Positions 16,369 through 24,955 of a DNA stretch of 64,000 bases are shown piece after piece; position 1 is the first letter of the stretch; each line of letters opens with the position of its first letter. The DNA is from Mesorhizobium tianshanense (GTDB lineage: Bacteria; Pseudomonadota; Alphaproteobacteria; Rhizobiales; Rhizobiaceae), in assembly GCF_007830515.1 (NCBI RefSeq), contig NZ_VLKT01000027.1:1-64000 (forward strand), given 5' to 3'. Under the pieces are notes generated by a model. That model was given only the letters and a program-made list of their open reading frames with translations, did no database searches and had not been told where the DNA came from. The position numbers and the translations under genes are program-made.

Positions 16369-16797
16369 ATGACGCCTTTTGACCGCCCGCCAGTCGGAAT
16401 GAATCTCGGCCGCACCGCAAAGCTGGTCGCGCAGGCCTTCGACGCCGCCTTAGTCGAGGCGGGCGGCACGCTGCCGGTCTGGGTCACGCTGCTGTCAATC
16501 AAGTCGCGGGAACTCGCCAACCAGCGCGAGCTCGCCGGCATGATCGGCATCCAGGGCGCGACGCTGACCCATCATCTGAACGCGATGGAGACGCAAGGCC
16601 TGCTGACCCGGCGCCGCGATCCCATCAACCGCCGTGTTCACCAGGTCGAACTGACCGAAGCCGGAGAGGCGCTGTTCCTCAAATTGCGGACAGCAGCACT
16701 TGCCTTCGACAAGCGGCTGCGGGCCGGATTGTCGGACGAGAGGCTGGCGGAGTTCGCGGAAGTGCTTGCGGCGCTGCGGGCGAATATCGAAGGCTAG
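16369..16797 (+). CDS. MarR-family transcriptional regulator
   Basis: A 142-residue MarR protein. The DNA-binding wing is visible as NQRELAGMIGIQGATLTHHL, then METQGLLTRRRDPINRRVHQ, the usual D-x-R-D-x-R-x3-V type wing, and the dimerisation helices end with FAEVLAALRANIEG. It is divergent from the small membrane protein gene, which is its likely target. ATG at 16399 is a possible alternative start. The effector is unknown. Confidence 0.85.
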   Translation: MTPFDRPPVGMNLGRTAKLVAQAFDAALVEAGGTLPVWVTLLSIKSRELANQRELAGMIGIQGATLTHHLNAMETQGLLTRRRDPINRRVHQVELTEAGEALFLKLRTAALAFDKRLRAGLSDERLAEFAEVLAALRANIEG

Positions 16798-16933
16798 CTG
16801 GCGTAGTCCGAAATCTAGCGAATGCGTTCAGCCGTCATAGCCGGAGGTCGCGCCGAAGCTGTAGCCGCGCAGCCCCAGTGCTTTGATCAGGGCCGGGCCG
16901 CCATTCCCGGGCAGACTTGTCAAGGTTGGCGCC

Positions 16934-19006
16934 CTACGCCAGGCTTCCCTGCAGCACAGTCAGCCTGGCTTTCCTCGGCGCCCTCGCGACTAGCCATTCG
17001 CGTGCCTTGTCCTGCGGCATCGGGAAGGCGATCGAGTAACCCTGCACCTGGTCGCAGCCGATCGCCATCAGCGAATCGAGCTCGGCCTCGGTTTCGGCGC
17101 CCTCGGCGACGATCGAGATGCCAAGGCCGCGGGCGAGTTCGGTGATGGCCCGCACGATCTTGCTGTTGTCGCCGTTCTCATTGATGTTCTGGACGAAGCG
17201 GCGATCGATCTTCAGCCGGTCGATCTCGTTCGGGTTGACGTGGCTGAGCGACGCGTAGCCGGTGCCGAAATCGTCGAGTTCAAGATGGACGCCGGCGGCG
17301 CGGATGTGGCGCAGCTTAGCGGCGATGCCAGTCTTCTCGTCGTCGAGAATGACGGATTCGACGATTTCCAGCGACAGTTTTTCTGGCGGCAGGCCAGCCT
17401 TTTCCAGCGTATCGAAGAGGAAGGAGTCGAAATCGGGCTGACGCAGTTCAGTACCGGACACGTTGACGGCGAGCCGTCCGAAGGCGATACCCGCGCGGTT
17501 CCACTCGGCCGCCTCGCTGATTGCCTTGGCGATGACGATGCGGCCGATCTCGGCCATGAGGCCGCACTTTTCGGCGACGGGAATGAAATCGCCCGGTGCG
17601 ATCATGCCGCGCTCGGCGTGTTTCCACCGAACCAGCGCTTCGATGCCGCCGATCGTGCCGTCCGAGAGCGAAACCTGCGGCTGGAAGTAGACCTGGAACG
17701 CCTTCTCCGAGATGGCGATCCTGATGTCATGCTCAAGCTGCTTGCGGTTATCGAGTTCATGCCGCAACGCCTCGGAGAAGAACGAGAGACTGCCGCCACC
17801 CACCTTCTTGGCGGAGTAGAGCGCGAGGTCGGCATGGACGAGCAGATCCTGCGCATTGTCGGCGTCGACCGGATAGACTGCAATGCCAGCACTGGCGCCT
17901 GGGTGAATGGTCGTGCCTCGAAAGACAATCGGTTCGTTGATCTGCATCAGGACGCGCTTGGCGACCATGTTGATGTCCTCGGTGCCGCCGGCACCATTGA
18001 GGATCATCACGAACTCGTCGCCGCCGAGACGCACGCAGAGATCCGACGCCCGGCAGGAATCGCGCATGCGCTGCGCCGTCACCACCAGCACATAGTCGCC
18101 GGCGGCGTGGCCAAGCGTGTCGTTGATCTGCTTGAACCGGTCGAGGTCGAGCTGGACCGCCGCAAGCCGTTCTCGCCGACGCTGTGCTCCCTTGATCAGC
18201 GTGTCGAAATGATCGGTCAGGAAGGTGCGGTTGTGCAGGCCGGTAAGGCCGTCATGCACGGCGATGAACGCCATGGAATTGCGGGCATCGACCAGTTCAT
18301 GCGTCTTGCGCAGAATGGCGTTCGACATTGGCCTGAAGATGAAAAGTGCCACCAGTACGATGACGCCGATGGTGATGTAGAACAGCGTTCGATGGAGATC
18401 GAGAAGCCTTTCCGATCGCGCGTCGGCATGGGCGCTGATGCGCTGGCCGAGCGCCGCATAGCCCGACAGAGTCGCATTGGCGATGGAAGCGTCGAGGTTG
18501 ACGCGTTCGCCGCCGCCCTTGTAGCCGCCATTGGTGGCCATGCCGAGTCGCGATTCAAACGCCGAAACCAAGCGTTCGCCATTGGCGACAAGCCCGACCG
18601 AGAAGTAATCGAGATGAAACGGCTTGGCGAAAAGTACGCTTTCGACTGATTTTGGATCGAATCTTGCCGGTGACGCCGGGTCGGCGACGACCCGCTCGAG
18701 CAGAAGATCGTAGTTTCTCTCGAACTCCGCCGTTGCCTGTTTGAGTGCGGTGACCAGAGCCGGTTGTTGGTCGCGCGAAGCCGCGCCTGCCGCGTTGGCA
18801 AGGAAGACAATGCGTTGCGACAGCGCCTTTTGCGTGCCGACAACATCGAGCAGCGCTTCGTCGTATCGCTGGGCAGCCATCATCTGCTGGAGAAGGATGA
18901 ACGAGGCCATCACCATGGCGGCGATGATCAGCAGCGCCAGCCAATAGCCGGCCTTGATCAACAGTATGAGCCTGCCTGAAAGAGTTTGCACCGGTTGCTG
19001 CGACAT
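16934..19006 (-). CDS. GGDEF-EAL cyclic-di-GMP turnover protein with membrane sensor
   Basis: A 690-residue membrane-anchored protein. Two transmembrane helices (about residues 15-40 and 210-232) flank a periplasmic helical sensor region. Then comes a GGDEF domain with the intact active site RLGGDEF, and an EAL domain with GGIEALVRW, the metal-ligand segment LDDFGTGYASL and QVQGYSIAFPM. Both catalytic motifs look intact, so the protein could make or degrade c-di-GMP; which dominates cannot be told. Such proteins control motility, exopolysaccharide and attachment. It stands alone, divergent from kbl. Confidence 0.93.
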   Translation of the reverse strand: MSQQPVQTLSGRLILLIKAGYWLALLIIAAMVMASFILLQQMMAAQRYDEALLDVVGTQKALSQRIVFLANAAGAASRDQQPALVTALKQATAEFERNYDLLLERVVADPASPARFDPKSVESVLFAKPFHLDYFSVGLVANGERLVSAFESRLGMATNGGYKGGGERVNLDASIANATLSGYAALGQRISAHADARSERLLDLHRTLFYITIGVIVLVALFIFRPMSNAILRKTHELVDARNSMAFIAVHDGLTGLHNRTFLTDHFDTLIKGAQRRRERLAAVQLDLDRFKQINDTLGHAAGDYVLVVTAQRMRDSCRASDLCVRLGGDEFVMILNGAGGTEDINMVAKRVLMQINEPIVFRGTTIHPGASAGIAVYPVDADNAQDLLVHADLALYSAKKVGGGSLSFFSEALRHELDNRKQLEHDIRIAISEKAFQVYFQPQVSLSDGTIGGIEALVRWKHAERGMIAPGDFIPVAEKCGLMAEIGRIVIAKAISEAAEWNRAGIAFGRLAVNVSGTELRQPDFDSFLFDTLEKAGLPPEKLSLEIVESVILDDEKTGIAAKLRHIRAAGVHLELDDFGTGYASLSHVNPNEIDRLKIDRRFVQNINENGDNSKIVRAITELARGLGISIVAEGAETEAELDSLMAIGCDQVQGYSIAFPMPQDKAREWLVARAPRKARLTVLQGSLA

Positions 19007-19205
19007 TTTCTGGGGCGGTCCCTCTCGCCGACAGATTGTTTGGGTGTGAGAACCATTGGCTTGAAAGTGTTAACAGCTTTGGAAGTCGGCAGGCTGGCGA
19101 CGGCAGCAGCGATGGAAAGCTCGCGAAATGGTTATCGTGTTCTTTCACGCCGCGTCTGCATTTGAACATCCTTCATTCGCGGTATTCTGGCCACAGGTCG
19201 CCGCG

Positions 19206-19237
19206 CCACCGAAGCGGTCGCTTTTGCGGTGGATTTT
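19206..19237 (+). promoter_or_regulatory. Hairpin plus T-run in the kbl leader, possible attenuator
   Basis: CCACCG-AAGC / GCTT-TTG-CGGTGG forms a strong stem directly followed by ATTTTT. It looks like an intrinsic terminator, yet no gene on this strand ends before it and kbl begins 47 bases later. It may be a leader attenuator or a barrier to upstream transcription. It does not resemble a glycine riboswitch. Confidence 0.4.
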
Positions 19238-19284
19238 TCGCGCGCGTGGGGCGACAGTCCATTCAATCTCAACAGGGCCTGATC

Positions 19285-20472
19285 ATGAGCGCGGCATTCC
19301 TCTCCCATATCGACAGCGAGCTTCAAGCGTTGAAATCGGCCGGCCTCTATAAATCCGAGCGGGTTATCACCTCGACGCAGTCGGCCGAGATCGAGGTGGG
19401 TGGCGAGAAAGTGCTGAATTTCTGCGCCAACAACTATCTTGGCCTCGCCGACAGTGCCGAATTGCGCGACGCGGCCAAGCAGGCACTCGACCGCTATGGC
19501 TATGGCATGGCGTCGGTGCGTTTCATCTGCGGCACGCAGGAAGAGCACAAGCAACTCGAGGCGACGATTTCCGGCTTCCTCGGCATGGAGGACACGATCC
19601 TCTATGGCTCCTGCTTCGACGCCAATGGCGGCCTGTTCGAGACGCTGCTCGGCGAGGAGGATGCGGTCATCTCCGACGCGCTGAACCACGCCTCGATCAT
19701 CGACGGCGTGCGGCTGTCGAAGGCGAAGCGTTTCCGCTACGCCAACAACGATATGGCCGATCTAGAAGCTCGGCTGAAGGATGCAAGGGATTGCCGTTTC
19801 CGGCTGATCGCTACTGACGGTGTCTTTTCCATGGACGGCATCATCGCCAATCTGAAGGGCATTTGCGATCTCGCCGAGAAGTACGATGCGATGGTGATGG
19901 TCGACGACAGCCATGCGGTCGGCTTCGTCGGCAAGAACGGCCGCGGCTCGGCCGAGCATTGCGGCGTCGAGGGCAGGGTGGACATCATCACCGGCACGCT
20001 CGGCAAGGCACTGGGCGGTGCGTCCGGCGGCTATACATCGGGCAAGAGACAGGTGGTCGATTGGCTGCGGCAGCGCTCGCGCCCCTATCTGTTTTCCAAC
20101 ACACTGATGCCGGCGATCGCCGGCGCCTCGATTCGGGTGTTTGAACTGATCAAAGACGGCGACGGATTGCGCAACAGGCTGTACGACAATGCCGCGCGGT
20201 TCCGGTCTGAAATGGGTAAGCTCGGGTTTACGCTTGCAGGGGCAGACCATCCGATCATCCCGGTCATGCTCGGCGACGCGACGCTGGCGCAGGAGATGGC
20301 GGCGCGCATGCTGAAGCGCGGCATCTATGTCATCGGCTTCTCGTTTCCGGTGGTGCCGAAGGGCCAGGCGCGCATCCGCACGCAAATGTCGGCCGCCCAT
20401 TCCAGCGCCGACATCGACCGCGCGGTCGAGGCGTTCGGCGCAGTCGGGCGCGAACTCGGCGTGATTTCCTGA
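19285..20472 (+). CDS. kbl: 2-amino-3-ketobutyrate CoA ligase (glycine C-acetyltransferase)
   Basis: A 395-residue PLP enzyme of the alpha-oxoamine synthase family, which cleaves 2-amino-3-ketobutyrate with CoA to glycine and acetyl-CoA. Visible family segments are LNFCANNYLGLADS, the substrate region DALNHASIIDGVRLSKAKR, the cofactor site VDDSHAVGFVG, and GTLGKALGGASGGY with the PLP-binding Lys. The start gives the standard length; the open frame extends 83 codons further upstream without similarity. tdh follows after 52 bases, forming the usual threonine-to-glycine pair. Confidence 0.96.
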   Translation: MSAAFLSHIDSELQALKSAGLYKSERVITSTQSAEIEVGGEKVLNFCANNYLGLADSAELRDAAKQALDRYGYGMASVRFICGTQEEHKQLEATISGFLGMEDTILYGSCFDANGGLFETLLGEEDAVISDALNHASIIDGVRLSKAKRFRYANNDMADLEARLKDARDCRFRLIATDGVFSMDGIIANLKGICDLAEKYDAMVMVDDSHAVGFVGKNGRGSAEHCGVEGRVDIITGTLGKALGGASGGYTSGKRQVVDWLRQRSRPYLFSNTLMPAIAGASIRVFELIKDGDGLRNRLYDNAARFRSEMGKLGFTLAGADHPIIPVMLGDATLAQEMAARMLKRGIYVIGFSFPVVPKGQARIRTQMSAAHSSADIDRAVEAFGAVGRELGVIS

Positions 20473-20524
20473 ACGGCCGGAACCGAAAAGCTGCTCCGGA
20501 TCAAGAGATTCAAGGGACAAAAGA

Positions 20525-21559
20525 ATGTCGAACATGATGAAGGCGCTGGTCAAAGCCAAGGCCGAGCCGGGCATCTGGATGGAAGAGGTGCCGGTGCCGG
20601 AGATCGGCCCCAACGACGTTCTGATCAAGATCAGGAAGACAGCGATCTGTGGCACCGACGTCCACATCTACAATTGGGACCAGTGGGCGCAGAAGACCGT
20701 ACCGGTGCCGATGGTGACCGGCCATGAGTTCGTCGGCACGGTCGCCGATTTCGGCGCGGCGGTAACCGAGTACAGGGTTGGCCAGCGCGTTTCGGGCGAG
20801 GGCCACATCGTCTGCGGCCATTGCCGCAACTGCCGGGCGGGCAGGGGGCATCTGTGTCGCAACACGCTCGGCGTCGGCGTCAACCGGCCGGGCGCCTTCG
20901 GCGAATATCTGGCGATCCCGCAGCACAATGTCGTGCCGATCCCCGACGACGTGCCCGACGAGATCGCCGCGATCTTCGATCCCTTGGGCAATGCGGTTCA
21001 CACCGCCTTGTCCTTCGATCTGGTCGGCGAGGACGTGCTGGTCACCGGCGCTGGGCCGATCGGCATCATGGGCGCGCTCGTCGCGCAATGCGTCGGCGCG
21101 CGAAAAGTGGTCATCACCGACATCAACCCGGTACGGCTGGCGCTGGCGAAAAAACTCGGCGTCCAGCATGTGGTCGACGCGTCGAAGGAAAAGCTGCGCG
21201 ATATCATGCCGGCGCTCGGCATGACCGAAGGTTTTGACGTCGGTTTGGAGATGTCGGGTGCGGCGCCCGCCTTCCGCGACATGATCGACACCATGAACAA
21301 TGGCGGCAAGATCGCCATTCTGGGCATCGCGCCGACCGGCTTCGAGATCGACTGGAACAAGGTCATCTTCAAGATGCTGCATCTGAAGGGCATCTACGGC
21401 CGCGAGATGTTCGAGACCTGGTACAAGATGATCGCGCTGGTGCAGGGGCCGCTCGATGTCAGCGGACTGATCACCCACCGCATCGGCATCGATGACTATA
21501 TTTCCGGCTTCGAGGCGATGAAGAGCGGCAATTCGGGAAAAGTGGTGATGGACTGGTAG
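20525..21559 (+). CDS. tdh: L-threonine 3-dehydrogenase
   Basis: A 344-residue zinc-dependent medium-chain dehydrogenase that oxidises threonine to 2-amino-3-ketobutyrate with NAD. KTAICGTDVHIYNWD carries the catalytic Cys, TGHEFVG the His-Glu pair, and CGHCRNCRAGRGHLC the structural zinc site. The NAD fold follows at VTGAGPIGIMGALVAQ. AGGGA precedes the ATG. Works with the product of kbl immediately upstream, probably from one transcript. Confidence 0.97.
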   Translation: MSNMMKALVKAKAEPGIWMEEVPVPEIGPNDVLIKIRKTAICGTDVHIYNWDQWAQKTVPVPMVTGHEFVGTVADFGAAVTEYRVGQRVSGEGHIVCGHCRNCRAGRGHLCRNTLGVGVNRPGAFGEYLAIPQHNVVPIPDDVPDEIAAIFDPLGNAVHTALSFDLVGEDVLVTGAGPIGIMGALVAQCVGARKVVITDINPVRLALAKKLGVQHVVDASKEKLRDIMPALGMTEGFDVGLEMSGAAPAFRDMIDTMNNGGKIAILGIAPTGFEIDWNKVIFKMLHLKGIYGREMFETWYKMIALVQGPLDVSGLITHRIGIDDYISGFEAMKSGNSGKVVMDW

Positions 21560-21576
21560 GTGTAGGAAAATATTCA

Positions 21577-22116
21577 CTACGGCAGTGAAGGTAAATTTCC
21601 CAATTTGGCTTTTTGATGTTTTGGTTCGCGCTGAACGGTTCGCCTAGTATTTTGGATGCCGAGTCTGCGGATCGAAATCCAATTAGCCAACATCACTATG
21701 CTAAGGACAAATCTGTTCCGGCTTGAAAGTGTGTCTTTTGTCCAACTGAAGACATCACACTGCGCCAGCTCGGAACACCAAGAAACGACCTTTGGCGAAA
21801 CGAAGGAAGTACCGGCTAGCTGATGAGCAAATTCATTTCGAACTTTTCTTATCAGATTCAGATCACGGACTTCGCGAGGCGCTAGAAAACCTAGCGCAAA
21901 AGCCATTTCAATCCTTGATGAAAAGCTTGCCAGCGGACCCATTGACGAAGCGAACAGGTCTGCAACCCTTTGATCGTCCACCAAAAAAGATTTCAGTAAT
22001 TCACGCAATTGATCGTCCAAAAAGGCCGGTCCTAACACTGCACATGCACGATCCGACTCACTTTGAAATTCTTCCATCCACTCCTTCCAACGGTTCCCTT
22101 CTGTGTCGTCCGTCAT
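21577..22116 (-). CDS. MltR-family protein (mannitol repressor-like)
   Basis: A 179-residue protein whose middle matches the MtlR/MltR family: FLDDQLRELLKSFLVDD, then GPLASFSSRIEMAFALGF, and DLNLIRKVRNEFAHQLAG near residues 85-100. In enterobacteria the family represses mannitol genes, but many homologues have no such link. Its start overlaps the stop of the MarR gene by four bases, so the two are translationally coupled. Base composition is clearly more AT-rich than its neighbours, a sign of separate origin. It converges with tdh; a small inverted repeat (TTCACT/AGTGAA, 21573-21589) lies at the junction. Confidence 0.7.
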   Translation of the reverse strand: MTDDTEGNRWKEWMEEFQSESDRACAVLGPAFLDDQLRELLKSFLVDDQRVADLFASSMGPLASFSSRIEMAFALGFLAPREVRDLNLIRKVRNEFAHQLAGTSFVSPKVVSWCSELAQCDVFSWTKDTLSSRNRFVLSIVMLANWISIRRLGIQNTRRTVQREPKHQKAKLGNLPSLP

Positions 22117-22601
22117 TTTTTCTCACCCGCCGCAACAAGGGTTGGAAGAGTTGTTGGAGTTTGCAATTTCTGTTTCGATGCTGACTCTATTGAAGCTAGC
22201 CCTTTTATCAGGGCAGCCATATCCCCCTCGGTCAACTTTGACATCAAATTCACCTCGAAGGCTTTCGCCAGCGGCACCATCTCGCCATAAGCGGCAAGGC
22301 CTGCTCTGGTTAGGGTGAGATGCTCGACCCGCCGATCCTTTTCATCCGGAGTTCGGGTCAGCCAGCGCCGCCGTTCAAGCTCGGCGACGGCTCGAGAAAC
22401 CTTCGTCTTGTGCATGGCCGATTGCTCGCCGAGCTCCGTCGCGGTCATCGTGCCGTGCTGGCCGAGACCGGCCAGCGTGCGCCATTCCGGGCGCGTCAGA
22501 CCGTGACGGTCCTTGTAGACTCGCGAGAATTCGCGGCTGACCGCATCGGCGAGGCGGTACAGCCGGTAGGGCAGGAAACTTTCCAGTTCCAGGACGTCCA
22601 T
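22113..22601 (-). CDS. MarR-family transcriptional regulator, likely of homogentisate genes
   Basis: A 162-residue MarR regulator. The winged helix reads ATELGEQSAMHKTKVSRAV, then ELERRRWLTRTPDEKDRRV, and the N-terminus MDVLELESFLPYRLYRLAD is typical of the subgroup found beside hmgA in Rhizobiales. The start at 22601 is chosen over an upstream in-frame ATG at 22691 because family similarity begins there. It is divergent from hmgA with an operator-like element between them, so it probably represses homogentisate catabolism until an aromatic intermediate appears. Ligand inferred, not shown. Confidence 0.85.
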   Translation of the reverse strand: MDVLELESFLPYRLYRLADAVSREFSRVYKDRHGLTRPEWRTLAGLGQHGTMTATELGEQSAMHKTKVSRAVAELERRRWLTRTPDEKDRRVEHLTLTRAGLAAYGEMVPLAKAFEVNLMSKLTEGDMAALIKGLASIESASKQKLQTPTTLPTLVAAGEKK

Positions 22602-22648
22602 GACTTTGTATCCCGGCAGACGCTGCGGTTGATAGTTACATTTTCGAT

Positions 22649-22664
22649 GGTTACAAATGAAACC
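22649..22664. promoter_or_regulatory. Candidate MarR operator upstream of hmgA
   Basis: GGTTACAAATGAAACC is an imperfect 16-base palindrome (one mismatch per arm). A second GTTACA copy lies 15 bases to its left (22635-22640). Both sit in the divergent MarR/hmgA spacer, where a repressor site is expected. Confidence 0.45.
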
Positions 22665-22746
22665 AATTTGGTCAATCCCAGAGCGCCGCACGTCCTCTTT
22701 TTGACGCGCAAAGGACGCTCTGGCAGCGTTAATCGAGGAGGATCGG

Positions 22747-24060
22747 ATGACCTTTTCCTACATGCCGGGCTTCGGCAACGACTTCGAAACCGAAACCTTG
22801 CCCGGCTCGCTGCCGCAGGGACGGAACTCGCCGCAGCGGCCGGCCTATGGCCTCTATGCCGAGCAGCTTTCCGGCTCGCCCTTCACCGCGCCGCGCGGCA
22901 CCAATGAACGCTCCTGGCTCTACCGCATCCGGCCAAGCGTCAAGCATACCGGGCGCTTCAAGGCGGCGAGCTATCCGTTGTGGAAGACTGCGCCCAATGT
23001 CGGCGACCATGAACTGGCGCTCGGCCAGTATCGCTGGAACCCGGTGCCGGTGCCGAAGGAGCCGACCGACTTCATCGCCGGCATGCGCTCGATCACCACC
23101 GCCGGCGACGTGCTTGGCCAGACCGGCATGGCGGCGCATGTCTATGTCGCCAACCGCTCGATGGCCGACGACCATTTCTTCAACGCCGATGGCGAGCTGC
23201 TGGTCGTGCCGCAGGTCGGCAGCCTGCGCCTGGTCACCGAAATGGGCGTCATCGAATTGCGACCGGGCGAGATCGCGGTGCTGCCGCGCGGCCTCGTGTT
23301 CAAGGTCGAACTGGTCGATGCCGAAGTGCGCGGCTATGTCTGCGAGAATTACGGCGCCAAGCTGACGCTGCCGGATCGTGGCCCGATCGGCGCCAATTGC
23401 CTGGCCAATCCGCGCGATTTCAAGACGCCTTGCGCCTGGTTCGAAGACAAGGAGACGCCCTGCCGGCTGATCGTGAAATGGTGCGGGCAGTTCCATGTCA
23501 CCGAGATCGGCCATTCGCCACTGGATGTGGTGGCGTGGCACGGCAATTATTCGCCCTACAAATATGATCTTGCGACCTTTTCGCCGGTCGGCGCACTGTT
23601 GTTCGACCATCCCGATCCGTCGATCTTCACGGTGCTGACCGCGCCGAGCGGCGAGGAGGGCACCGCCAACATCGACTTCGTCATCTTCCCACCGCGCTGG
23701 CTGGTGGCCGAGGACACGTTCCGCCCGCCCTGGTATCACCGCAACATCATGAGCGAGTTCATGGGCCTGATCCACGGTCAGTACGATGCCAAGGAGGAGG
23801 GGTTCGTTCCCGGCGGCATCAGCCTGCACAATCTGATGCTGGCCCACGGACCTGACGCGTCTGGCTTCGAAAAAGCCTCGCGCGCGGATCTGAAACCGGT
23901 CAAGCTCGACAACACCATGGCCTTTATGTTCGAGACGCGATTCCCGCAGATGCTGACCCGCTACGCCGCCGAGCTCGAAACCCGGCAGGACAACTACATC
24001 GACTGCTGGGCCGATCTGAAGAAGCGGTTCAACGGCACGCCCGAGGGCGATTGGTCTTGA
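22747..24060 (+). CDS. hmgA: Homogentisate 1,2-dioxygenase
   Basis: A 437-residue non-heme iron enzyme that opens the ring of homogentisate to maleylacetoacetate in tyrosine and phenylalanine degradation. The start MTFSYMPGFGNDFETE is the typical N-terminus. The iron ligands are visible in PPWYHRNIMSEFMG (His and Glu) and LHNLMLAHGPD (His). Full family length. First gene of an apparent four-gene operon: the MBL-fold gene overlaps its stop codon, followed by the fumarylacetoacetase-like and DinB genes. Likely repressed by the divergent MarR. Confidence 0.97.
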   Translation: MTFSYMPGFGNDFETETLPGSLPQGRNSPQRPAYGLYAEQLSGSPFTAPRGTNERSWLYRIRPSVKHTGRFKAASYPLWKTAPNVGDHELALGQYRWNPVPVPKEPTDFIAGMRSITTAGDVLGQTGMAAHVYVANRSMADDHFFNADGELLVVPQVGSLRLVTEMGVIELRPGEIAVLPRGLVFKVELVDAEVRGYVCENYGAKLTLPDRGPIGANCLANPRDFKTPCAWFEDKETPCRLIVKWCGQFHVTEIGHSPLDVVAWHGNYSPYKYDLATFSPVGALLFDHPDPSIFTVLTAPSGEEGTANIDFVIFPPRWLVAEDTFRPPWYHRNIMSEFMGLIHGQYDAKEEGFVPGGISLHNLMLAHGPDASGFEKASRADLKPVKLDNTMAFMFETRFPQMLTRYAAELETRQDNYIDCWADLKKRFNGTPEGDWS

Positions 24061-24932
24061 GCGTAGAGCGAACGCGGGATCGGCTGGTGCTGTTGGGCTC
24101 GAAGGGCGGCCCGGCGCTCCGGCCGGGCGGGCCGTGGCCGAGTTCGTCGCTGCTGGAATTCGGCGGCCGCACCATCGTCGTCGATTGCGGGCTTGGCGTG
24201 ACGCGCGGGCTGGCCGACACCGGCATCAGCCTGAAGGCGCTCGATCTGGTCTTCATCACGCATCTGCACTCCGACCATGTGCTGGAACTCGGTCCGTTGA
24301 TCCACACCGCCTGGACGGCGGGCCTGGCGACACCGGTCACCGTGTTCGGCCCGCCCGGCACCGGCCATTACTGGCGGCGTTTTTGCCAGGCGATGGAATT
24401 CGACATCGAGATCCGCATCGCCGACGAAGGCCGGCCGGATATTCTCGACATGGTTTCGATCGTTGAGTTCGGCGAAGGCCGGGTGATGGAGGAGCGCGGC
24501 CTGAAAGTTTCAGCGCTGCGCGTCGACCATCCGCCGGTGACCGACTGCTTTGCGCTGCGCTTCGAGCATGACGGGAAAAGCGTCGTGTTCTCCGCCGACA
24601 CCGCATTCTTTCCGCCTTTGGCCGATTTTGCCAAAGGCGCCGACATACTCGTCCATGAAGCCATGCTGGAAGAAGGCATCGAGCGGCTTGTCGCGAAAAC
24701 CGGCAACGGCGCCCGGCTGAGGGAACATCTGCTCGCCAGCCATAGTTTTGCCGAAGAAGCGGGACGCATCGCCACCGATGCCGGGGCAGGCAGACTGGTG
24801 CTCAACCACCTCATTCCGGCCGACGATCCCGAGATCGGCGAGGTCGACTGGATCGCCGCCGTCAGGAAAACATGGGCCGGTGACTTGACGATCGCCCGCG
24901 ACGGCCTTGTTGTACAGCTAAGCGGCGACTAA
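24057..24932 (+). CDS. MBL-fold metallohydrolase
   Basis: A 291-residue metallo-beta-lactamase-fold protein. The metal motif is THLHSDHVLELG near residue 70, and SADTAFFPP and HLIPADDPE supply further ligands, an arrangement like RNase Z/arylsulfatase-type members. The best start is TTG at 24057, whose TTGA overlaps the hmgA stop, with GAGGG about ten bases before it; there is no ATG at this end. The overlap implies translational coupling with hmgA. Its substrate is unknown; the placement suggests a hydrolysis step or detoxification role in aromatic catabolism. Confidence 0.8.
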   Translation: MSVERTRDRLVLLGSKGGPALRPGGPWPSSSLLEFGGRTIVVDCGLGVTRGLADTGISLKALDLVFITHLHSDHVLELGPLIHTAWTAGLATPVTVFGPPGTGHYWRRFCQAMEFDIEIRIADEGRPDILDMVSIVEFGEGRVMEERGLKVSALRVDHPPVTDCFALRFEHDGKSVVFSADTAFFPPLADFAKGADILVHEAMLEEGIERLVAKTGNGARLREHLLASHSFAEEAGRIATDAGAGRLVLNHLIPADDPEIGEVDWIAAVRKTWAGDLTIARDGLVVQLSGD

Positions 24933-24955
24933 GCCGCATCAGGAGAGGAAACCGC

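Noticed and set aside
19007..19284. Glycine riboswitch upstream of kbl
   Set aside because: A single hairpin with T-run is present, but the tandem three-way aptamer folds and conserved GGAGAG-type core are not.
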